In this document: positions 1-8,053 of the stretch, one piece after another | Layout of the letters: every line of letters starts with the position of its first letter | How positions within the stretch are numbered: position 1 is the first letter of the stretch | DNA from: MGBC120314 sp051877855 | GTDB lineage: Bacteria > Bacillota > Clostridia > Lachnospirales > Lachnospiraceae | Direction: 5' to 3' | DNA length: 64,000 bases | Assembly: GCA_051877855.1 (NCBI GenBank) | Contig: JBJEJH010000051.1 | Location: 1 to 64,000 of the forward strand | Translations under genes and position numbers: made by a program | The notes under the pieces: generated by a model | Database searches by the model: none | The model's input: only the letters and a program-made list of their open reading frames with translations | Told to the model about the DNA's origin: nothing

Positions 1-142
1 GCACACATAACAAATGACACGTTCGTCTGCAAAAAGAATTATTCTGCTTTGAGATAAGTGTAACAGAAATGAATATAGAAAACAAGTGTTTTATTTCTTA
101 AGTTTATCACAAGCGTGATATTACAAAGCGAGATATTTTATG

Positions 143-181
143 CAAATCAAAACAAGGTGCCACCCGGTCAGGCAACACCTT
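143..181 (-). terminator. Terminator after the CwlC-type amidase gene
   Basis: On the minus strand AAGGTG, an asymmetric bulge and CC pair with GG and CACCTT around a short loop, and the hairpin is followed by a T-rich run (GTTTTGATTT). It lies about 50 bases beyond the amidase stop codon. Positions 1-142 contain short inverted repeats but nothing I can assign. Confidence 0.6.
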
Positions 182-232
182 ATTAATAATATCCATGGGT
201 TAATTTCTTTCCCCCATAGATCCGGATTCATT

Positions 233-1312
233 TTAGGTCGTAATATACGTATTATAGCGGTATCTTCGCAAATTATTCTCCATTCGTATGGCATTGGGCA
301 GAAATTCATAGGCGCCAACCTGGACCTTATACAACCCGTCATCAAAAATCATAAATGCCGGAAATCCGTCGGATAAAAGAGAATTCAGCATCCGGTCTGC
401 ATTCTCCTTGTTCTGATAAGCCCCAACCTGGACACGGTACAGTTTCCTATTCATGTCATCCATTCCTCCATCCATGTTGGTCATATTCGCCATGTTGGAC
501 ATATTTTCCATATTCCGTGGCATTACCATGCGTTCTACCATATCTCGATTTTCCATGCCATGGCGATCCATCATATTCATTTGCCCCATCCCATCATTCA
601 TATTGTCCATTGTGTTACCCATCGTATTACCCATTACATTGCCCATTGCATTACCACTCACGTTCCCCACGGAAGAACTGCTCATACCAAGATTTTCCTC
701 GTAATCCATTCTATTGACCTCATTTTTACTTAATTTTTGATTATTTTCATGATCTTCTGTAATTTCTCCCTGATCTCCTTGCCCTCCATACAGTGTGGTG
801 AGTATACCGTCAGCAATTCCCTGCGCAATCTCATTAAATTTCTCATCAAACAATTGATTATCTTTGTCATTATTGATAAATCCCACCTCGATCAAAGCTG
901 CCGGCATGGATGAACGTCTCAGCACAACAAGATTGGGCCGCTCCACGATACCGGCATCACGAAAGCCCAAATCAACCAATTCATTGTTAATATTGCGTGC
1001 CAGGCGTGAACGCACGCCGGTATCTGAATAAACCAAAGTCTGAGTACCACTGTAGGTATTCGGTACTATACTGGAATTTCTGTGAATTGAAATCAGATAG
1101 TCTGCTCCCGTGGCATTGGCTATCTGTGCCTTCTGAAAAGGTGTATCATACCGGTCATCCGTTCGTGTATATGAAACGTCTACCCCATTACGTTCAAGAA
1201 TCGCACCTACTGCTTTTGCCAGACGAAGGGTATCGTCTTTTTCCTGCCTGCCATTGTAGACGGCGCCGGGATCACTACCACCGTGTCCTGCATCCAACAC
1301 TACTGATGCCAT
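233..1312 (-). CDS. cwlC: N-acetylmuramoyl-L-alanine amidase, CwlC-type, with two SPOR repeats
   Basis: A 359-residue zinc amidase (Amidase_3) that should cleave the amide bond between muramic acid and the stem peptide. Visible zinc/catalytic positions are His10 in AGHGG, Glu24, His77 in SIHRN and Glu142 in LIEVGF. There is no signal peptide. The C-terminus carries two SPOR-like repeats (about 291-327 and 329-359), each opening with LYxVQVGAY. That architecture, including the missing signal, is that of Bacillus CwlC, which lyses the mother cell late in sporulation. Between the domains (about 202-289) is an unusual Met/Asn/Gly-rich linker with about 22 Met in 88 residues. The start is fixed by AAGGAG at 1321-1326. 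The gene follows a HAD phosphatase gene and is preceded by a possible SigK promoter. The family is certain; the sporulation role is inferred from architecture. Confidence 0.88.
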   Translation of the reverse strand: MASVVLDAGHGGSDPGAVYNGRQEKDDTLRLAKAVGAILERNGVDVSYTRTDDRYDTPFQKAQIANATGADYLISIHRNSSIVPNTYSGTQTLVYSDTGVRSRLARNINNELVDLGFRDAGIVERPNLVVLRRSSMPAALIEVGFINNDKDNQLFDEKFNEIAQGIADGILTTLYGGQGDQGEITEDHENNQKLSKNEVNRMDYEENLGMSSSSVGNVSGNAMGNVMGNTMGNTMDNMNDGMGQMNMMDRHGMENRDMVERMVMPRNMENMSNMANMTNMDGGMDDMNRKLYRVQVGAYQNKENADRMLNSLLSDGFPAFMIFDDGLYKVQVGAYEFLPNAIRMENNLRRYRYNTYITT

Positions 1313-1341
1313 AAAAAAAGCTCCTTAACATACTTTCCTTA

Positions 1342-1370
1342 AATAGTATGCAAAGAGCCCTTAAAATGTT
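1342..1370 (-). promoter_or_regulatory. Possible SigK-type promoter for the amidase gene
   Basis: On the minus strand AACA (1367-1370) is separated by 16 bases from CATACTATT (1342-1350). This resembles the SigK consensus mACm-16-CATAnnnTA with one mismatch, and it would start transcription about 25 bases before the ATG. B. subtilis cwlC is SigK-dependent, which fits, but the motif is short. Confidence 0.4.
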
Positions 1371-1371
1371 A

Positions 1372-2013
1372 TTATTTGTCTGTTAAATTTGCCAGTTCTC
1401 GTATTGAAGAAACTCTATGTTCATAGCCGGTAAGATCCTTGCCAAAACCATAGGAAGCCCATACAAAGGGAACCCCTGCCTGATGCGCTGAATTCATGTC
1501 GGAAAGAGTATCCCCCACATAAACGGGGTTTTTAAAACCATTCCGTTCTGCCACCAGCTTAATGTTATCCGCCTTCAAAAGTCCCGTGTTGCCCGGACAT
1601 TCAAAATCCGTGAAATATTTTTCTGCCCCGTGTACCTTTAAGAAAATCTCAATATATCCTGCCTGACAGTTGCTTACCACACATAATTGGTGGGTCCGGC
1701 TTAAACTATCCAGTACTTCATAAAAACCATCATAGAGAATTCCGCCTTCTTTTATCAAGAACTCATGTTCCAGCTCTATGCTTCTGTCCACATAGTGTAG
1801 AATTTCCTCTTCCTTAAGATCAGGATGTATCTTCCTTGCAATGTCAGGAATCAGCATACCCATGCAGGACTTAAATTCCTCATCTGTTACTGTGCTTTTT
1901 CCAAATCCCATTTCTTCATAAGCGGCATCCCACGCTCTTTTATTCACTTTCGTCGCATCCCAGAGGGTGCCATCCAGGTCAAATATGATTCCATCGTAAT
2001 TATTCAGATTCAT
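1372..2013 (-). CDS. HAD-family hydrolase, phosphoglycolate-phosphatase-like
   Basis: A cytosolic phosphatase of the haloacid dehalogenase superfamily, 213 residues. It shows the nucleophile motif DLDGT (Asp12, Asp14), a helical cap in the first third, the motif II Ser in VVSNC, and the acidic motif GDTLSD near the C-terminus. The length suits the Gph/phosphatase subgroup; the substrate cannot be read from sequence. I chose the ATG at 2013, which has GGAG eight bases upstream, over the longer TTG start at 2037. It lies downstream of hemW and upstream of the amidase gene on the same strand. Confidence 0.75.
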   Translation of the reverse strand: MNLNNYDGIIFDLDGTLWDATKVNKRAWDAAYEEMGFGKSTVTDEEFKSCMGMLIPDIARKIHPDLKEEEILHYVDRSIELEHEFLIKEGGILYDGFYEVLDSLSRTHQLCVVSNCQAGYIEIFLKVHGAEKYFTDFECPGNTGLLKADNIKLVAERNGFKNPVYVGDTLSDMNSAHQAGVPFVWASYGFGKDLTGYEHRVSSIRELANLTDK

Positions 2014-2073
2014 TTCATTTTCTCCATCATCCGGCAATTCTCTTGTAACCCAGCCAATTATATTATTTTTGTT

Positions 2074-3228
2074 TTATTCCGGCAAGAACTCTGCCATAAC
2101 CACATTACTCACATCAATTCCAAACTCCGTAAGCCGCACCGTATCTCCTTCTTCGTGAATAAGACCTTTTTCTGCAAGCTCCTTCGTGACTTTTCCATAC
2201 ACTTCTTCATACTTTATAGCGAATGTATCATAAAACTTTTCCTTACTGATTCCGGCAATCTTTCGCAGTCCAAGAAACATAAATTCCGCCATTTCATCCT
2301 CTCTTGAGAGAACTTCTTCATTTTTCTTCCTGCTGCCCGAACACTCCATATACGCCTTTCGATCCGACAAATTATTATACCTTACATTTCCCACAAGGGA
2401 CGCTGCACCAAGCCCGAATCCGGCATACTCTTTTCGCTCCCAGTAACCAAGATTATGTCTGCACTCATATCCCTTCCTGGCATAATTGGATATCTCATAC
2501 CGCTCATATCCATATTCCCCAAGAATACTTTTCGCGGAATAATACATCTGTCTTTCCACATCCTCTGACGGGAGAGTATCTTCGTTTCCATTGTGTACCC
2601 AGTCATAAAGCGGCGTATTTTCCTCAACGATCAGGCTGTAAACGGATATATGCTCCGGTGCAAGACCGGCCACACTCCGAAGGGTCGCATCAAAGGAATC
2701 CATGGTCTGATAAGGAAGGGCATTCATCAAATCCACGTTGATGTTTTGAAACCCACAATTTCTCGCCAGAAGATAACTGTCCAGAAATTCTTCCACCCTA
2801 TGAATCCTGCCCAGTGCACGCAGTTCATTGTCATTGGCTGACTGTAATCCCAGACTCAGACGGTTCACACCGGCATCAAGCCACGCCTCTGCCTTCTGCC
2901 GGGTCATGGTTCCCGGATTACATTCCATGGTACACTCCGTATACCGCTCCAGATTATAATTTTCACCCACAGCCTTAAGAATCCTCTTCATCTGGTCGCC
3001 CTCAAGAATCGAAGGCGTTCCTCCACCCACAAAGATAGTGTCCACCTGATAATTCCTAAAATGCTTCGCCGACTCCCTGATTTCCCCAATCAGTGCCTTC
3101 ACATATTCTTCCCTTCCTGCCTCATCACAAGGACTTGAAAGAAAATCGCAATACCTGCACTTTTTTACACAGAAGGGTATATGCACATAAATTCCAAGTT
3201 TTTTGTCCTGCAATTTATTTTCTGCCAT
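2074..3228 (-). CDS. hemW: Radical SAM heme chaperone HemW (coproporphyrinogen oxidase-like)
   Basis: A 384-residue radical SAM protein of the HemW/HemN-like family. The [4Fe-4S]-binding motif is CVKKCRYC (Cys20, Cys24, Cys27), followed by the GGGTPS SAM-binding motif and a C-terminal HemN-type domain. HemW proteins bind heme and are thought to deliver it to target proteins; true HemN activity needs extra N-terminal sequence that is absent here. The ATG is preceded by AGGAG. It sits directly downstream of lepA, as in many Firmicutes, but a strong terminator lies between them. Confidence 0.9.
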   Translation of the reverse strand: MAENKLQDKKLGIYVHIPFCVKKCRYCDFLSSPCDEAGREEYVKALIGEIRESAKHFRNYQVDTIFVGGGTPSILEGDQMKRILKAVGENYNLERYTECTMECNPGTMTRQKAEAWLDAGVNRLSLGLQSANDNELRALGRIHRVEEFLDSYLLARNCGFQNINVDLMNALPYQTMDSFDATLRSVAGLAPEHISVYSLIVEENTPLYDWVHNGNEDTLPSEDVERQMYYSAKSILGEYGYERYEISNYARKGYECRHNLGYWERKEYAGFGLGAASLVGNVRYNNLSDRKAYMECSGSRKKNEEVLSREDEMAEFMFLGLRKIAGISKEKFYDTFAIKYEEVYGKVTKELAEKGLIHEEGDTVRLTEFGIDVSNVVMAEFLPE

Positions 3229-3260
3229 GAATTTTCTCCTAAAAGGTTTACTTCTGTTCC

Positions 3261-3308
3261 AAAAAGGCTCTTATCCGACTAATTTCCGTCAGATAACAGC
3301 CTTTTTTA
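3261..3308 (-). terminator. Hairpin terminator after lepA
   Basis: AAAAAGGCT and TTATC arms pair across a loop of about 16 bases with GATAA and AGCCTTTTTT. The A/T runs on both sides make it potentially bidirectional, but it lies just after the lepA stop codon on the minus strand, so it probably ends or attenuates transcription before hemW. Confidence 0.8.
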
Positions 3309-3326
3309 TTAACGCTTCGATCTTTT

Positions 3327-5141
3327 CTATTCTTCGTCCAGCTTCAGAACGCTCATGAAAGCCTCCTGTGGAATCTCTACATTACCAATCTGGCGCATTC
3401 TCTTCTTACCTTCCTTCTGTTTCTCCAGAAGTTTCTTCTTACGTGAAATATCACCGCCATAACATTTTGCAAGAACATCTTTACGCAGTGCCTTAACGGT
3501 CTCACGGGCAATAACCTTACTTCCCACAGCCGCCTGAATCGGGATCTCAAATAAATGTCTCGGAATCTCATCCTTCAACTTCTCACACATCTTACGACCA
3601 CGCTCATAAGCCGAATCAGAGAATACGATAAAGGACAGTGCATCCACTTCCTCTTTATTAATAAGGATGTCTAATTTCACTAACTTCGACTTCTCATAGC
3701 CCTTCATCTCATAGTCAAAGGAAGCATATCCTCTGGAACGGGACTTTAATGCATCAAAGAAATCGTAAATAATCTCATTTAACGGAAGATCATACTTAAG
3801 TAACGCTCTTGTTCCCTCAATATACTCCATTCCAAGGTACACACCACGGCGCTCCTGACACAGCTTCATAATCGGTCCGATAAACTCCGTCGTTACCATT
3901 ATTTCCGCAGAAACAATCGGTTCCTCCATGTAATCAATCTCGGAAGGATCCGGAAGGTTGGATGGATTGGTCAATTCAATAACCTCGCCGTCTGTCTTAT
4001 GTACCTTATAGATAACTCCCGGTGCTGTTGTTACAAGATCCAGATTATATTCACGCTCCAGACGTTCCTGAATAATTTCCAAATGAAGAAGTCCAAGGAA
4101 ACCGCAACGGAAACCAAATCCCAACGCAATGGAAGTCTCCGGCTCATACTGCAGGGAAGCATCGTTAAGCTGCAGTTTCTCCAATGCATCCCTCAAATCC
4201 CCGTACTTAGCTCCGTCCGCCGGATAAAGACCACAGTAAACCATCGGGTTAACCTTCTTATATCCCGGAAGTGGCTCATCACATGGGTTGTCCGCATCCG
4301 TTATGGTATCACCTACGGCGGTGTCCTTAACATTCTTAATACTTGCAGTGATATATCCAACCATGCCTGCAGATAATTCATCACAAGGGATGAACTGTCC
4401 TGCACCAAAGTATCCAACTTCAACCACATCCGCCGTGGCACCTGTAGCCATCATGCGAATCCTGGTTCCCTTCTTAACATGTCCTTCACGAATACGACAG
4501 AAAACGATAACACCCTTATAGGAATCATATAGGGAATCAAAAATCAATGCCTTCAGCGGTGCTTCCGGATCACCCTGTGGTGCCGGAATCTTCGCAACAA
4601 TCTGCTCCAACACTTCCTCGATATTGATACCATTTTTAGCCGAAATCAAAGGTGCATCCTGTGCCTCAATACCAATGATGTCCTCGATCTCATTCTTAAC
4701 CCTCTCCGGTTCTGCACTTGGAAGATCGATCTTATTGATAACCGGAAATACATCCAGATTATGATCCAAGGCCAGATATACATTGGCCAGAGTCTGTGCT
4801 TCGATTCCCTGCGCCGCATCCACAACCAGGATTGCGCCGTCACAAGCCGCCAGACTTCGTGATACTTCATAGTTAAAATCCACGTGACCCGGGGTGTCGA
4901 TTAAGTTAAAGATATACTCTTCCCCATTCTGTGCTTTATAAATGATACGAACGGTCTGAGCCTTGATCGTGATACCACGCTCACGCTCCAGATCCATGTT
5001 ATCCAATACCTGCTCCTGCATCTCACGGCTGGTAAGGGTTCCGGTTTTTTCAATAATTCGGTCCGCCAAAGTAGATTTACCGTGATCAATGTGGGCAACA
5101 ATGCAAAAATTACGTATATTTTTCTGATTTACTCGCTCCAT
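3327..5141 (-). CDS. lepA: Elongation factor 4 (ribosome back-translocase LepA)
   Basis: A 604-residue translational GTPase of full family length. The G motifs are visible: HIDHGKST (17-24), DTPGHVDF and NKID. Downstream are the EF-G-like domains II, III and V and the LepA-specific C-terminal domain, including the YGGDISRKKKLLEKQK region. LepA binds the ribosome and promotes back-translocation or initiation fidelity under stress. The ATG follows AGGAG. It has its own SigA-like promoter, sensible because the upstream genes gpr and spoIIP are sporulation genes. Confidence 0.97.
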   Translation of the reverse strand: MERVNQKNIRNFCIVAHIDHGKSTLADRIIEKTGTLTSREMQEQVLDNMDLERERGITIKAQTVRIIYKAQNGEEYIFNLIDTPGHVDFNYEVSRSLAACDGAILVVDAAQGIEAQTLANVYLALDHNLDVFPVINKIDLPSAEPERVKNEIEDIIGIEAQDAPLISAKNGINIEEVLEQIVAKIPAPQGDPEAPLKALIFDSLYDSYKGVIVFCRIREGHVKKGTRIRMMATGATADVVEVGYFGAGQFIPCDELSAGMVGYITASIKNVKDTAVGDTITDADNPCDEPLPGYKKVNPMVYCGLYPADGAKYGDLRDALEKLQLNDASLQYEPETSIALGFGFRCGFLGLLHLEIIQERLEREYNLDLVTTAPGVIYKVHKTDGEVIELTNPSNLPDPSEIDYMEEPIVSAEIMVTTEFIGPIMKLCQERRGVYLGMEYIEGTRALLKYDLPLNEIIYDFFDALKSRSRGYASFDYEMKGYEKSKLVKLDILINKEEVDALSFIVFSDSAYERGRKMCEKLKDEIPRHLFEIPIQAAVGSKVIARETVKALRKDVLAKCYGGDISRKKKLLEKQKEGKKRMRQIGNVEIPQEAFMSVLKLDEE

Positions 5142-5173
5142 TTTATTCTCCTAAATTCTTTCACACTTTCCTT

Positions 5174-5202
5174 AGTATATCTTATTTTCCACGGATTTAC
5201 AA
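5174..5202 (-). promoter_or_regulatory. SigA-type promoter for lepA
   Basis: On the minus strand TTGTAA (5197-5202) is followed after 17 bases by TATACT (5174-5179), about 30 bases before the lepA ATG. The -10 matches well; the -35 has two deviations. Confidence 0.6.
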
Positions 5203-5210
5203 GGTCACAT

Positions 5211-6506
5211 TTACTCGTACGCTTTCTCCCCTGAAAGAAGACGGTGAAGCATTTCTGCCAGAGGCTCCATGGCATTCAGTTCCTCCTGCAGGGTATTATT
5301 CTGTGCCCCCACTTCAATCAACATGGATTTCGGTCGAAAATGCAGACAATACCGGTATCCGTTGATATAATTCTTACGGAGAAGCCCCGGATAGTATTCA
5401 TTTCCCAGCAGATACATCTGCAGGCTCATGGCCAGATTATCCTGCACGTAAGGGTTGCTCAGATAATCGATATCTCCCTTAACCTTGGTATAGCTGATAC
5501 CGTTAAAAAACATAAACCGCGCAGTGGGCTTTCCATTCACATCCGTCACAAGATGGATATTGTCCGCCACTCCATCACGATGGATGTCCAAGACTACCTC
5601 AACCGAAGGATATTGCTCCAAAATCATCTGAATTCCCTGTTCCGCATAGGTGTAAGCCTTACTGCGGTCCAGCACCCCATCCACATAATCATACACGGAA
5701 GTATCATGAATCACGTTATATCCATATTGGGTACTTAGAATCCGGGCAAGATATGCCCCCACCGCAACAATACCGGTATTCGGATCCCCGGGCACCGAAT
5801 CCGCGAATTCCTCCTGGGAATGAGTATGAAAAATGAGTATCTGCGGTTTGCTGTTATCCTGTTGTATTGTAAAGTCCGTATTTAAGCCCTTCTCCAGGTC
5901 GAATTTATCCGGCTTTAATTCCGTGATGGAGGTGACGGTATAGAAATTACGAACCAGTGCTGAAAAGTCCAGTAATTCACTCCGGGAGAACTTCCTTGGC
6001 AAAGATTCATTGATGGACTGTCCTGCGGACGTCCCCACAGACTGGACCGTAGTCTGTACCGCCGGCTGTTCCACATTTTCTACCACCTCATTTCCTATAT
6101 TCCCGGTGATAGTCCCCTCATCCAATTTTCCATGGTCCTCCCCGGAAACTCCACCGGCATTCTCACCCTTGACCTGTTGCAGGGATAGGTCCCGGCTCAC
6201 CGAGGAATCATTCTCCAGTTCAATATATTCCACCTGGGATTCATAATCATAGGAAGGATCCTGCAGGTATTCCGTCTCAATATAATTGGAATCCACATAT
6301 CCAATCACAGGCATATAGCAATCAATGATACGTTTCACCACGATCCGCTGATCCTGCTGTTCATCCACGTAATCACCCAGGACATCCATATTCTTTTCAA
6401 AACAGGTTCCGATTTCTTTTCCCGAAGAACCGATTAACATTGCACAGATCACGAATAGAGCCATGATTATCCCTATTTTTTGGCGAAGGTTTCTCTCCAT
6501 GTTCAT
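5211..6506 (-). CDS. spoIIP: Stage II sporulation protein P, peptidoglycan hydrolase
   Basis: A 431-residue protein with one N-terminal membrane segment (about 12-28), a long low-complexity linker, and a C-terminal SpoIIP catalytic domain. Hallmarks are FHTHSQE (zinc-type His/Glu motif), LDIHRDG and LIEVGAQNN. SpoIIP works with SpoIID and SpoIIM to thin septal peptidoglycan and drive engulfment of the forespore, acting outside the mother-cell membrane. The start has GAGGTG a few bases upstream. It follows gpr by 33 bases on the same strand, the conserved gpr-spoIIP pair. Confidence 0.93.
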   Translation of the reverse strand: MNMERNLRQKIGIIMALFVICAMLIGSSGKEIGTCFEKNMDVLGDYVDEQQDQRIVVKRIIDCYMPVIGYVDSNYIETEYLQDPSYDYESQVEYIELENDSSVSRDLSLQQVKGENAGGVSGEDHGKLDEGTITGNIGNEVVENVEQPAVQTTVQSVGTSAGQSINESLPRKFSRSELLDFSALVRNFYTVTSITELKPDKFDLEKGLNTDFTIQQDNSKPQILIFHTHSQEEFADSVPGDPNTGIVAVGAYLARILSTQYGYNVIHDTSVYDYVDGVLDRSKAYTYAEQGIQMILEQYPSVEVVLDIHRDGVADNIHLVTDVNGKPTARFMFFNGISYTKVKGDIDYLSNPYVQDNLAMSLQMYLLGNEYYPGLLRKNYINGYRYCLHFRPKSMLIEVGAQNNTLQEELNAMEPLAEMLHRLLSGEKAYE

Positions 6507-6539
6507 TTCACCTCATCACACACTCTATGTCATATATAT

Positions 6540-7490
6540 TCAGACATCGGTTGCAATATTAATTGCTTCTGAAATCGTGTATCCGATTCGCTTAATATTC
6601 TCATCTGCGTCCTTCGGCGTCACAAACATATCCGCCATCTCCGGTGCAATCAGTTCCCGGATCAGCTGATATTTTTCATTTTCATTAAATTTGCGAAATG
6701 TGTCTGACACCGCTCTGAAATGCTGTGACACGGATAAGGATTTCAACAGATTTTCCAGGGTGTCATACACAATGGTTGGGGTATCGATGACGGTTGGAAC
6801 CCCAATCGCCACCACATTGGTTCCTATACTCTCCTTCGTAATTGCCTGACGATGATTTCCCACACCGGAGCCGGGATGAATACCGGTATCCGTCAACTGA
6901 ATCGTGGTGTTGAGTCTTCGGGTGTTTCTTGCCGCCAGAGCATCAATGGCAATCACCACATCCGGCTTACTTTCCCTGACAACACCCTTGACAATCATCG
7001 CGGTCTCCATACCGGTTTGTGCCATAACCCCGGGTACAATTCCATTGATACTGATCTGTTGATCCCCCACCCTGGCCTCCCGGCGGATGGAAATATTATT
7101 CACCACATTGGGTCCCAGTGCATCCGGCGTCACCTCGCGATTCCCAAGACCTACTACCAGTATCGAGATTCCATCCTCTCGCCAAAAAGGCCGTATCAGA
7201 TCTCTGATATATTCCGCCAGCACGCAGGATATCTCCCGATGATATTCTTCACTGAACTTCGCCATATCCGGCGCTTCCAAAGTAAGATAGGTTCCCACCG
7301 GTTTCTGAAGCAATCTCGCGCCATGCTCATTGGTAATTGTAATCTTGGTCACGTGGATATTCGTATGTTCATTTTCCTTTTCCTCCACAATAACCCCTTG
7401 AATCTCACGATCCGGTAACTGCACATCTTCCCTGGCTTCCACAGCCAGATCCGTCCGCACCTTAAACATCTCCCCCATCAGGCACACCAT
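6540..7490 (-). CDS. gpr: Spore germination endopeptidase GPR
   Basis: A 316-residue protein matching GPR, the protease that degrades small acid-soluble spore proteins during germination and is made as a zymogen in the forespore. The N-terminal KVRTDLAVEA is the typical GPR opening, and the GLGNREVTPDALGP segment belongs to the A25-type active-site core. Start choice is uncertain: the ATG at 7490 lies close to GAGGG, and in-frame ATGs at 7478 and 7469 are possible. It is divergent from rpsT and precedes spoIIP. Confidence 0.93.
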   Translation of the reverse strand: MVCLMGEMFKVRTDLAVEAREDVQLPDREIQGVIVEEKENEHTNIHVTKITITNEHGARLLQKPVGTYLTLEAPDMAKFSEEYHREISCVLAEYIRDLIRPFWREDGISILVVGLGNREVTPDALGPNVVNNISIRREARVGDQQISINGIVPGVMAQTGMETAMIVKGVVRESKPDVVIAIDALAARNTRRLNTTIQLTDTGIHPGSGVGNHRQAITKESIGTNVVAIGVPTVIDTPTIVYDTLENLLKSLSVSQHFRAVSDTFRKFNENEKYQLIRELIAPEMADMFVTPKDADENIKRIGYTISEAINIATDV

Positions 7491-7587
7491 CCCTCACATC
7501 ATAATTTTTCATCCATTTTCAGGTTTTATTTCTGCCCGTCCATAGACTGATAATAAAATTATTTTCCAAATTTCCGGGAATTATGTA

Positions 7588-7616
7588 TTGACATATCAAT
7601 TCCGTTGCACTAAAAT
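7588..7616 (+). promoter_or_regulatory. SigA promoter of rpsT
   Basis: TTGACA (7588-7593), 17 bases, TAAAAT (7611-7616). This is a near-consensus housekeeping promoter, giving a leader of about 87 bases before the rpsT start. Confidence 0.8.
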
Positions 7617-7709
7617 ACAATAGTATGTTTACATTAGATCGTCCGTGTCCGGCTTTAATGAAAAACATCTATTTGAATTTTTTATTTTTATATATTGGAG
7701 GTGTCCGGA

Positions 7710-7973
7710 TTGGCTAACATTAAATCTGCTAAGAAGAGAATTCTTGTAACTGAGATTAAGACTGCCAGAAATAAGGCAATCAAGTCTAAGGTTAAGACTT
7801 ATGTTAAGAAGGTTGAGCTTGCTGTAGCACAGAACGATAAGGCTGCTGCTAACGAGGCTTTAACAGTTGCAATTAGCGAGATTTCTAAGGCTGCTAACAA
7901 GGGTGTATACCACAAGAATACAGCTGCCAGAAAAGTTTCCCGTTTAACTAAGGCTGTTAACGCAATGGCTTAA
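7710..7973 (+). CDS. rpsT: 30S ribosomal protein S20
   Basis: An 87-residue, Lys/Ala-rich helical protein that binds 16S rRNA early in 30S assembly. The N-terminus ANIKSAKKR is diagnostic for S20. The start is a TTG at 7710 with GGAGGTG at 7697-7703, six bases upstream. A further in-frame TTG at 7695 overlaps that ribosome site and cannot be the real start. E. coli rpsT also starts with UUG, which is part of its autoregulation, so the weak start may be functional here. Flanked by a strong promoter and a strong terminator, it appears monocistronic. Confidence 0.96.
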   Translation: MANIKSAKKRILVTEIKTARNKAIKSKVKTYVKKVELAVAQNDKAAANEALTVAISEISKAANKGVYHKNTAARKVSRLTKAVNAMA

Positions 7974-8001
7974 TTTTACAATATTAATTTGAATTTAAAA
8001 G

Positions 8002-8036
8002 GCTCCGGTACATCACCCTGTACCGGAGCTTTTTTC
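8002..8036 (+). terminator. Intrinsic terminator of rpsT
   Basis: A perfect 11-bp stem (GCTCCGGTACA, 8002-8012, with 8019-8029), a six-base loop and a run of seven T. It separates rpsT from the convergent cellulase gene. Confidence 0.95.
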
Positions 8037-8053
8037 ATTGTTTGTATCAAATT

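Noticed and set aside
355..717. 120-codon plus-strand frame opposite the amidase linker
   Set aside because: It is the complement of the Met/Asn repeat region; no ribosome site and biased composition.
7621..7627. CATACTA on the minus strand upstream of gpr as a SigG -10 element
   Set aside because: The heptamer fits the SigG/SigF -10, but no matching -35 is found at 15-18 bases and it overlaps the rpsT promoter region, so it is not listed as a feature.
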